From Aquimarina sp. MMG016 (GTDB lineage Bacteria; Bacteroidota; Bacteroidia; Flavobacteriales; Flavobacteriaceae), in the NCBI RefSeq assembly GCF_018100805.1, contig NZ_JAGJEA010000005.1, positions 310,001 through 374,000 on the forward strand: DNA of 64,000 nucleotides. The letters run 5' to 3'. Under the pieces are notes generated by a model. That model ran no database searches, had not been told where the DNA came from, and was given only the letters and a program-made list of their open reading frames with translations. Made by a program: the position numbers and the translations under genes. Below are positions 44,143 to 52,436 of the stretch, piece after piece (positions within the stretch are counted from its first letter, which is position 1; the number at the start of each line of letters is the position of its first letter).

Positions 44143-46773
44143 ATGAAAAATAAATACTTTTTACGAATCCTGTTTTTTATTAGTATTACTACTAGCTATG
44201 CTCAGTATACCAGTATTCCTGATGCTAATTTTGAAGCGGCTTTAGACGCTTTGGGTTATGATGATATTTCAGGTGATGGACAAGTGCCTACCAATAATAT
44301 TAATACTATTATTACATTGGATATTTCTAGTCAAAATATCTCTGATTTAACAGGGATTGAAGGTTTTGTAGCTTTAGAAGAATTAATTGCTTATGAAAAT
44401 ATGTTCACAACAATTGATCTAAGTAATAATTCTGCTTTAGAAATATTAGATCTTTCAAATACACCACTTACAGAACTTGATCTAAGTGCTTTAACGAATC
44501 TTAAAGAATTAACCCTTGTAAATACTGATCTTAATGCCTTAGATGTAACCACAAATATAGGTTTAACATCATTTATCGCTACTTCCAATAACGTTGAGTA
44601 TTATGATCTAAGGAATAATACGTTACTCGAAGTAGTAGTAATTTCTTCTAGTGCAACAAAATTCATAAATATAAAAAATGGTAATAATGAAAATATAACG
44701 AATCATGCGATTTATGGAGATCCAGACCTGTGCGTTGCTGTAGATAATCTTACATATAGCCAAACAAATTGGGTAAATGCACAATCCACGGATATTTATA
44801 CTGATGGATTTTGTAGGTATACTGCTATCCCGGATGCTAATTTTGAGGCAGCACTATCTGCCTATGATGATATCGCTAATGATGGACAGGTACCGACAGA
44901 AAATATAGCCACGGTAACTACCTTAAACATTGCAAATAATAGTATTAACAGTTTAGATGGAATTGAAGACTTTACAGCCTTAGGAACTTTACGATGTACC
45001 AATAACTCCATTACAACTTTGGATCTTTCTGCCTTAACAAACCTTACGTTTTTGTGGTGTAATCAGAACCAATTGACGGCTTTAGATATATCTAACAATA
45101 CAGCCTTAACCTTTGTGAATGCTAGCCAAAATACAATTAATAGTTTCAACGGTACGGGATTGAATCTCCTTGAAGTTTTATACTTGTGGTCGAATCAATT
45201 GTCCAGTATTGATGTAAGTGATATGACAGCATTGACCGAACTTGATATGTTTGGTAATTTGTTGACAAGTTTAGATGTTTCAAATACTACAGGATTACAA
45301 GAAATAAATCTTAGAGGAAATAGTCTAACAACACTAGACCTATCAAATAATACGGCACTCATCGAAGTTGATGTAAGAAATAATGATGTGATGAGCTTGA
45401 ATATAAAAAATGGCAACAATACCAATATCACAAGTTTTACGGCAACTTCAAATCCAAATCTAACCTGTATTTTAGTGGATGATGCCGCCTACAGTACTGC
45501 CAACTGGACAAGTATCGACGCTCAAACCAGTTTTAGTGATACCTATTGTCGTTATACGGCCATACCAGATGCTAATTTTGAAGCAGCTTTAGAAACTTTA
45601 GGTTATGATGATATTTCTGGTGACGGACAAGTGCCAACCGTACTTATTGAAAACGTGACAATCCTAACCATACAATTTGCAAATATTAGCGATTTAACGG
45701 GTATAGAGGATTTTATAGCCATTGAAGACCTGATCATTTCATATAACGGATTTACTTCATTAGATGTCAGTAACAATCTTAACTTAACCTATCTAGAATG
45801 CGGGTATAGTAGTTTGAGTAGTTTAGATGTGAGCAACAATACCTTACTAGAAACCTTATGGGTAAATACAACTCCAATAACATCTTTAGACCTAAGTCAA
45901 AATGTAAATCTAGTTGATCTGGTGGCGAGTAGTAATAATGCACTCACAAGTCTAAACATACAGAACGGTAATAACACCAATATGACGCGATTTGATACAG
46001 ATGGGTCAAATAATCTCACCTGCGTGTTAGTAGATGATGCGAGTTACAGTACGACCAATTGGACAGACATAGGCGATAATACAAGTTTTAGTGAAACCAG
46101 TTGTACTACAGATTATGCACTAGCTATAAAAGCGTTTGTACAAGGCGCAGCCTTGAATCCAAATGAAGGCGAAGAAAGCTTACTGCGTGATGACTTACGT
46201 GTCGCTGGACTAATCCCAACCACAAGCCCATATACAGACGGCTTAACTTGTGATGCTTCGGTATTTACTGCTACAGGTGCAGATGCTATTGTCGATTGGG
46301 TTTGGGTAGAATTGAGAGATCAAAATGATGCTACCATAGTCATTGCAGGACAATCCGCCTTATTACAGCGTGATGGAGATATCGTTGCAGCAGACGGAGT
46401 TTCTGAGGTAGCATTTTCGATTGAAGCTGATGATTATTATGTTTTGATAACACATCGTAATCATTTGGGGATACGCTCAGCAAATACGGTTTCGTTATCT
46501 GCTACCACCGCGATCCTTGATCTTACCACAGATACTTCGCTCATTCTTGGAGGTACCAATGCAGTTACCGAGATCAGAAATGGCACTTATGCTATGCTTG
46601 CCGGAGATGGAGATGCTAATGGGCAAATCCAGAATACAGATATCAATACAGTAATCACCTTACTTGGTGGATCCGGATATAGTGATGCCGATATGGATAT
46701 GAATGGTCAGGTACAAAATACAGATATTAATAACCTCATGAACCCCAACGTAGGAAAAGGAGAACAATTTTAG
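44143..46773 (+). CDS. secreted leucine-rich-repeat protein with dockerin-like C-terminus
   Basis: 876 residues. Signal peptide FLRILFFISITTSYAQ (cleavage near 21), then directly three LRR modules, the first two starting YTSIPDANFEAAL and YTAIPDANFEAAL, and from about 655 the same C-terminal block as the upstream gene: AIKAFVQGAALNP domain, GDGDANGQIQNTD and DMDMNGQVQNTD loops, final NPNVGKGEQF. No protease domain and no T9SS sorting domain. Has its own direct-repeat promoter. Probably a cell-surface or matrix LRR adhesin that docks through the C-terminus. Confidence 0.88.
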   Translation: MKNKYFLRILFFISITTSYAQYTSIPDANFEAALDALGYDDISGDGQVPTNNINTIITLDISSQNISDLTGIEGFVALEELIAYENMFTTIDLSNNSALEILDLSNTPLTELDLSALTNLKELTLVNTDLNALDVTTNIGLTSFIATSNNVEYYDLRNNTLLEVVVISSSATKFINIKNGNNENITNHAIYGDPDLCVAVDNLTYSQTNWVNAQSTDIYTDGFCRYTAIPDANFEAALSAYDDIANDGQVPTENIATVTTLNIANNSINSLDGIEDFTALGTLRCTNNSITTLDLSALTNLTFLWCNQNQLTALDISNNTALTFVNASQNTINSFNGTGLNLLEVLYLWSNQLSSIDVSDMTALTELDMFGNLLTSLDVSNTTGLQEINLRGNSLTTLDLSNNTALIEVDVRNNDVMSLNIKNGNNTNITSFTATSNPNLTCILVDDAAYSTANWTSIDAQTSFSDTYCRYTAIPDANFEAALETLGYDDISGDGQVPTVLIENVTILTIQFANISDLTGIEDFIAIEDLIISYNGFTSLDVSNNLNLTYLECGYSSLSSLDVSNNTLLETLWVNTTPITSLDLSQNVNLVDLVASSNNALTSLNIQNGNNTNMTRFDTDGSNNLTCVLVDDASYSTTNWTDIGDNTSFSETSCTTDYALAIKAFVQGAALNPNEGEESLLRDDLRVAGLIPTTSPYTDGLTCDASVFTATGADAIVDWVWVELRDQNDATIVIAGQSALLQRDGDIVAADGVSEVAFSIEADDYYVLITHRNHLGIRSANTVSLSATTAILDLTTDTSLILGGTNAVTEIRNGTYAMLAGDGDANGQIQNTDINTVITLLGGSGYSDADMDMNGQVQNTDINNLMNPNVGKGEQF
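46108..46773 (+). repeat. C-terminal duplicated block, copy 2
   Basis: Gap-free counterpart of 43290-43955, in the same orientation 2818 bases downstream. Confidence 0.9.
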
Positions 46774-46807
46774 TAAAACCATTGATAAAACAAAGAGATA
46801 TAAAATT

Positions 46808-46863
46808 GTCTCCCAATTGTCTCCTTTTTTTATTGATTAGTAAAACAACAATATATACTATTG
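46808..46863 (+). promoter_or_regulatory. direct-repeat promoter element, third LRR gene
   Basis: GTCTCCC at 46808-46814 and GTCTCCT at 46819-46825 (period 11), 30 bases, then TACTATTG at 46856-46863, the same -7 octamer as the second LRR gene. Confidence 0.7.
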
Positions 46864-46922
46864 CATTAGTATTGGCAGTAACTAATATGTTACAAAAAAT
46901 ACGTTATAAAAGCCCCTTAAAT

Positions 46923-49900
46923 ATGAATAAAAAATACTTTTTACGAATCCTGTTTTTTATTAGCATTACTACTAGCTATGCTCAGTATACCAGTATTCCT
47001 GATGCTAATTTTGAAGCCGCATTGGTATCCTTAGATGATATACCTGAAGACGGAAGAATTCCAACAGGGAATATTAATAGCATAACTTCATTAAATGTTG
47101 CCAATAAAAACATTAGTAGTTTATCAGGTATCGAAGATTTTGATTCGTTAAAGCAATTAACGGCTAACGGAAACTCATTAACTAGTATAGAGGTAAGTAA
47201 TCTTACAGACTTAGAGGAGTTGATAGTATATGATAATCAGATTAGTTCAATTGATTTATCCAATAATTTGAATTTAATTGAAATTGATGTATATAATAAT
47301 CGATTATCAAGTTTAGATATCTCACAAAATACTTCAATCGTAAATGTTTTTGCCGATAGTAATTCAATTACAAGTTTAGATGCAACAGAAAATACATTTT
47401 TAGAACGACTTGACGTTAGCAATAATAATTTGTCTTCATTAAATATTAAGAATGGGAATAACACTGGTATAAAAAGTTTTGGAGCTACTGGAAATGTAAA
47501 TTTAAGTTGTATAGTTGTTGATGATATTTCTTATGCAGAATCAAACTTTACTAATATCGATAGTGGAGTGAGTTTCAAGATCACAAGTTGTGATCACATT
47601 TCTATTCCTGATGCCAATTTTGAAGCCGCCCTTAGTGCTTATGACGATATTGCTGCGGATGGTCAAGTTCCTATCGCAAATATTCAAAATTTAACTTCTT
47701 TAAATATAGCTAATAGCAATATCAGTAGTTTATCAGGAATTGAATATTTTACCTCATTAACCCAATTAATAGCTAATGGTAATTTATTAACTACAGTTGA
47801 TGTAAGCGATTTAACAGCGTTAGAAGAATTGATTTTGTTTGAAAATCAAATTATATCTATTGATTTGAGCAAAAATGTAAATCTAATCGAATTAGACTTT
47901 TTTGGAAATTCATTAGCCAGCATAGATCTTTCGCAAAATATAGCACTTCAAAAAGTATTTATTGATAATAACGTATTAACAGCATTAGATCTTTCAAATA
48001 ATCCTGCTTTAAAACGACTTGATGTCAAGAATAATAATTTATCGTCCTTAAATATTAAAAATGGAAATAATACAAATATTACAGGATTTGGAGCTACAGG
48101 AAATACAAATTTAAAATGTATTTTGGTGGATGATGTATCGTTTGCTCAGGCAAACTTTACTGGTATTGATGCTGGAGTGGTTTTCAATACAGTTAACTGT
48201 GATTATATAAGCATACCAGATTCAAATTTTGAGTCAGCCTTGTTCGATTTAGGTTATGATGATGTCTCGGGAGATGGCCAAGTACCAACTGATTTAATTA
48301 GCGGATTAACCTCGTTAAATCTAGTGAGTAAAAATATTGCAGATGCTACTGGAATCGAAGCATTCGTTGCTTTAGAAGAGTTAAATATTTACAGTAATAA
48401 TTTAACAAGTATTGATATAAGTTCAAATACTCAACTCAAACATCTGAGATGTCAAAACAACCAAATCACATCGTTAGATGTTACTTCGAATACATTGCTT
48501 GAAACCCTAATATGTGATCATAACCCATTGACAAGTTTAGAGGTGTCACAGAACACATTGTTGAATAATATTAATGTTTCCAGCACTTCAATAAGAACAA
48601 TTGATCTTTCTAATAATACAGCTTTAACTGTTTTAACTGCAGAGGATATGATATTGTTATCCCTGGATGTAAGTAGCAATCCGTTGCTAGAAGAAGTATC
48701 GTTAATAAACGGGGATTTTATCAGTATTAATTTAAAGAACGGAGGGAATACCAATGTCGTGGACATATATCTTGATGGTAATACTAGCTTAAACTGCGTG
48801 TCTGTTGATGATGTTACGTATGCAACCACAAATTGGACGGATATTGACGATTCAAGTGTATTTACTACTGATGCTTGTATAATTAATTACACTTTAATTC
48901 CGGATTCAGCTTTTGAAACGCGTTTATACGATTTAGGTTATGATGATATTAGCGGTGATGGTCAGGTTCCTACAGCATTAATCCAATCAGTTACAAACTT
49001 AGATTTAAGTAGCTCAGCAATATCAGATGTAACTGGTATTAAGTATTTTACATCTTTAGAAATTTTAAATGTTTCTTCAAATGCGATTATAAATTTAGAT
49101 TTAAGTGGAAATACGGTAATTAAAGAAATCTACGCAGAGCCGTCAAATGCTGATACTATCAATGTAAGTAATATGACAGCTTTAGAAATAGTACACTGTA
49201 ATAGTGCAAATTCTTTAACTACCTTAACACTTACAGGAGCTACAAGTTTAAAGGAATTAAGTATTTATAATACAGTAAATCTTACCAGTTTAGATGTAAG
49301 TACCAATACAGCATTAGAAAAAATAACCAGTTATAGTAGTTCTTTAACAAACTTAAATACTACGGGGGCTATAAGTTTAAAAGAGTTACAACTCAATACA
49401 TCACAAATCTCGAGTTTAGATTTGAGTACAAATACGGCTTTAGAAATAGTGAATGCAAATAGCTCTGCTTTATCTTCAATCAACATCAATGGAGCCACAG
49501 CACTTAAAGAGTTATATGTGTATCAAACACTAATTTCATCGCTAGATGTTTCAACAAATACGGCATTAACTAAGTTGCATTGTTACGGTTCAGGAGGGTT
49601 AACTTCGTTGGATCTTTCAACCAATACTGCTTTAACAGATATACAATGTCAAAATACAGGCATTACTAGTTTAGATGTTTCAACAAATGTAAATTTAGAA
49701 ACGCTTTATTGCCAAAATAATGCATTAACAGATATCAACTTAAAAAATGGAAACAATACCATTCTTACCGATTTAAATATCACAAATAATAGTGAATTGG
49801 CATGTGTTCTGGTTGATAATGTAGTTTATGCAAATACCAACTTTACGAATGTTGATAGCAATGTAACGTTTACGGTAACAGATTGCGGATATACACAAAT

Positions 49901-51362
49901 ACCGGATGCAGAGTTTGAAGCTGCATTAGCTTTTCTTGATGATATTCTGGGTGATGGTCAAGTACCTTCAGCCGCTATTGGAGGTCTAGTAAACTTAAGC
50001 TTTAGGAATAATGAGCTAATATCAGATTTTACAGGGATAGAGGCTTTTGTGAGTTTAGAGCGTTTTAGTTATATAACATCTGGTACTATAACAAATTTAG
50101 ATTTTTCTAATAATCGTAACCTTACAAGTGTAACTATAGCAAATAATAATATAACATCCATCAATCTCACCCAAAATACATTACTAGAAAATATAAGCCT
50201 CAGGGGGAATAATTTGTCCGAAATAGATCTTTCTCAAAATGTATTATTAACCGATTTAACATTAGATAATAACGCTAACCTTACAGCAATAGATTTATCT
50301 AACAATACTACTTTAATTAATTTATCCGTTGGTAGTTGCTCATTATCTAGTGTAGATCTCTCAAAGAATCCCTTGTTAACTTATGTTTACATTGGAGAAA
50401 ATGACTTAACGAGTATTGATGTAAGCAACAATTTGTTACTAAAAGACCTTTATATTTATGATAATCCAATTGAAGGGTATTTAGACCTTAGTAATTTAGA
50501 AGACCTTGTTGAGGTAGATTTTAGTAATTGTGAAGTAACTGCTATAAATCTTAAAAATGGGAATAATGAAAACATCACTTATTTTGATGCTACCAACAAT
50601 CTAAATTTAACCTGTATTCAAGTAGATGATGCTACCTACGCCACTACAAATTGGACTAATATTGACAATACAACGAGTTTTAGTGAAGACTGTGGTTATG
50701 CAATAACAGTTGCTCCCAAAGTATTTTTACAAGGAGCAAAGACCAATCCAATTGCCGGAGAAGAAAACTGGATGCGTGATGACTTAAGAACGTCAGATTT
50801 TATTCCGACGACTAGCCCATATACCGATGCACTTACCTGCGATGCCTCCGTGTTTTTGAGCACAGGTAGTGATGCTATCGTAGATTGGGTGTGGATAGAG
50901 TTGAGAGATAAAAATGATCCCACCATAATTATAGAAGGACGATCCGGATTACTGCAAAGAGATGGTGATGTTGTCGCGGTAGATGGTACATCGAGTCTTG
51001 AGTTTTCAGCCTCATCAGACGCCTACTATGTAATGATCACACACCGCAATCACCTTGGGATTCGTTCTGCCAGTACTGTTACATTATCATCCACAGGTAC
51101 AACTATTGATTTTACAAACGATACATCGCTTATTGAAGGAGGAGCTAATGCGGTCGTTGACCTGGGAAGTAGTTCGTTTGCGATATTGGCAGGAGACTAT
51201 GACGAGAATGGTCAGATCCAGAATTCTGATATTAATGCTGTAATTTCCTTCTTAGGTAATTCTGGATATAGTAATGCAGATCTGGATATGAATGGTCAGA
51301 TTCAGAATTCTGATATTAATAATATTTTAAATCCTAATGTAGGAAAAGGAGAACAATTTTAA
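46923..51362 (+). CDS. large secreted leucine-rich-repeat protein with dockerin-like C-terminus
   Basis: 1479 residues from ATG 46923. The frame is open back to 46782, but that stretch covers the promoter, and the signal peptide YFLRILFFISITTSYAQ begins right after this ATG, nearly identical to that of the preceding gene. Five LRR modules, the first two a tandem pair (ISSLSGIEDFDSLKQLTANG and ISSLSGIEYFTSLTQLIANG). The C-terminal domain (VFLQGAKTNPIAGEENWMRD) and loops GDYDENGQIQNSD and DLDMNGQIQNSD are diverged from the other two, but the last residues NPNVGKGEQF are identical. No T9SS sorting domain. Probably co-transcribed with the T9SS protein 20 bases downstream. Confidence 0.88.
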   Translation: MNKKYFLRILFFISITTSYAQYTSIPDANFEAALVSLDDIPEDGRIPTGNINSITSLNVANKNISSLSGIEDFDSLKQLTANGNSLTSIEVSNLTDLEELIVYDNQISSIDLSNNLNLIEIDVYNNRLSSLDISQNTSIVNVFADSNSITSLDATENTFLERLDVSNNNLSSLNIKNGNNTGIKSFGATGNVNLSCIVVDDISYAESNFTNIDSGVSFKITSCDHISIPDANFEAALSAYDDIAADGQVPIANIQNLTSLNIANSNISSLSGIEYFTSLTQLIANGNLLTTVDVSDLTALEELILFENQIISIDLSKNVNLIELDFFGNSLASIDLSQNIALQKVFIDNNVLTALDLSNNPALKRLDVKNNNLSSLNIKNGNNTNITGFGATGNTNLKCILVDDVSFAQANFTGIDAGVVFNTVNCDYISIPDSNFESALFDLGYDDVSGDGQVPTDLISGLTSLNLVSKNIADATGIEAFVALEELNIYSNNLTSIDISSNTQLKHLRCQNNQITSLDVTSNTLLETLICDHNPLTSLEVSQNTLLNNINVSSTSIRTIDLSNNTALTVLTAEDMILLSLDVSSNPLLEEVSLINGDFISINLKNGGNTNVVDIYLDGNTSLNCVSVDDVTYATTNWTDIDDSSVFTTDACIINYTLIPDSAFETRLYDLGYDDISGDGQVPTALIQSVTNLDLSSSAISDVTGIKYFTSLEILNVSSNAIINLDLSGNTVIKEIYAEPSNADTINVSNMTALEIVHCNSANSLTTLTLTGATSLKELSIYNTVNLTSLDVSTNTALEKITSYSSSLTNLNTTGAISLKELQLNTSQISSLDLSTNTALEIVNANSSALSSININGATALKELYVYQTLISSLDVSTNTALTKLHCYGSGGLTSLDLSTNTALTDIQCQNTGITSLDVSTNVNLETLYCQNNALTDINLKNGNNTILTDLNITNNSELACVLVDNVVYANTNFTNVDSNVTFTVTDCGYTQIPDAEFEAALAFLDDILGDGQVPSAAIGGLVNLSFRNNELISDFTGIEAFVSLERFSYITSGTITNLDFSNNRNLTSVTIANNNITSINLTQNTLLENISLRGNNLSEIDLSQNVLLTDLTLDNNANLTAIDLSNNTTLINLSVGSCSLSSVDLSKNPLLTYVYIGENDLTSIDVSNNLLLKDLYIYDNPIEGYLDLSNLEDLVEVDFSNCEVTAINLKNGNNENITYFDATNNLNLTCIQVDDATYATTNWTNIDNTTSFSEDCGYAITVAPKVFLQGAKTNPIAGEENWMRDDLRTSDFIPTTSPYTDALTCDASVFLSTGSDAIVDWVWIELRDKNDPTIIIEGRSGLLQRDGDVVAVDGTSSLEFSASSDAYYVMITHRNHLGIRSASTVTLSSTGTTIDFTNDTSLIEGGANAVVDLGSSSFAILAGDYDENGQIQNSDINAVISFLGNSGYSNADLDMNGQIQNSDINNILNPNVGKGEQF

Positions 51363-51382
51363 AAAACAAATACCCCTTACTT

Positions 51383-52282
51383 ATGAAAAATATGAAATTT
51401 ATGTACAATACGAACCGGAACACCTTAAGGCTTTTGATTTGCCTATTGTTTATGAGTATGACGATCCAGGCTCAGGAAATCCATTTTACCTTTGCCAATG
51501 TCCAAAAAACCATTGAAAATGGAAATTACTATTATGAAGCCGATGTGATGATTGAAGCTTCAGAGGATTTCAAATTGGGATCAGGTCAGGTGTATCTAAC
51601 CTATAATCCAGAGGCATTTGGTGAAGATGTTTCAAAAAATAATAGTATCCAATATGAGTATGAATCTGGCTATATTTTAGGCGAGAACTATACATTACCA
51701 GCCTACAAAAGTTTTATGCAGAATGACAATACCGCGAATCGCGTATCTTTTGCTTTTCAACAAGGTGTAAGTGCAGAATCTATGACTAAAGAGAATGTAA
51801 CCACTATTGCTAAACCTTTGTTTCATATCAAATTAAAATATGCAGATGCTACCCAAGATCCAATGATTGCTTTTGAAGAAGGAGAAGTTTTTCAAGATCA
51901 GTTTTTTACTGCTTGTGGTAGTATGCTCAAAAGTGGAGTCAAAGCTGGATTCCCTGATTGTGCCAACTTACCAGGTAAACAATTAGTAAATGACACCTAC
52001 GATTCTAGCGGAGCCTCTTTACAAGTCTTAAATGTAGAAGATCAAAATCCAGATACCATCAGCTTATATCCAAATCCTGTTAAAGATTATTTTAGAATTC
52101 AAGGATTAGGAAATATTACTACTGATATTCGTATTACCGATATCAATGGGAAACTGGTAAAAAACCTTTCAGGTCATTCATTAGACAACACTATAAACAT
52201 ATCGCAATTGCAAACAGGTGTATATTTCATTCAAATAGGTAGTCAAAACTCCCAAAAAAGCTACAAACTAATCAAGGAATAG
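51383..52282 (+). CDS. T9SS-sorted protein with cohesin-like beta-sandwich
   Basis: 299 residues. Signal peptide ending TIQAQ. Residues 33-210 form a beta-rich domain (YYYEADVMIEASEDFKLGSG, VYLTYNPEAFG, PLFHIKLKYADA, then two Cys in FFTACG and GFPDC) whose order of strands resembles cohesins; this is a pattern judgement, not a search result. The last 75 residues are a type A T9SS sorting domain (SLYPNPVKDYFRIQG, ITDINGKLV, LQTGVYFIQIG, YKLIKE). Expected to be attached at the cell surface. Sits immediately after the third dockerin-like LRR gene. Confidence 0.8.
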   Translation: MKNMKFMYNTNRNTLRLLICLLFMSMTIQAQEIHFTFANVQKTIENGNYYYEADVMIEASEDFKLGSGQVYLTYNPEAFGEDVSKNNSIQYEYESGYILGENYTLPAYKSFMQNDNTANRVSFAFQQGVSAESMTKENVTTIAKPLFHIKLKYADATQDPMIAFEEGEVFQDQFFTACGSMLKSGVKAGFPDCANLPGKQLVNDTYDSSGASLQVLNVEDQNPDTISLYPNPVKDYFRIQGLGNITTDIRITDINGKLVKNLSGHSLDNTINISQLQTGVYFIQIGSQNSQKSYKLIKE

Positions 52283-52436
52283 CAGAAATATAAGAAACAA
52301 ATAACAGGCAAAGTAGCATTCTTTTAAGTAGCTCCAAGAGACACCTCATAATAGAGCTAACAGGGATTCCCTTGCCTAAAACGTAAGAGAAAATAAAATC
52401 AGAAACACCTCAATAAACCTAATAAAAAGTAAATTC

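Noticed and set aside
46782-46922. N-terminal extension of the third LRR protein from a TTG
   Set aside because: It would translate the promoter repeats and -7 element and bury the signal peptide 47 residues inside; ATG 46923 fits the paralogue.
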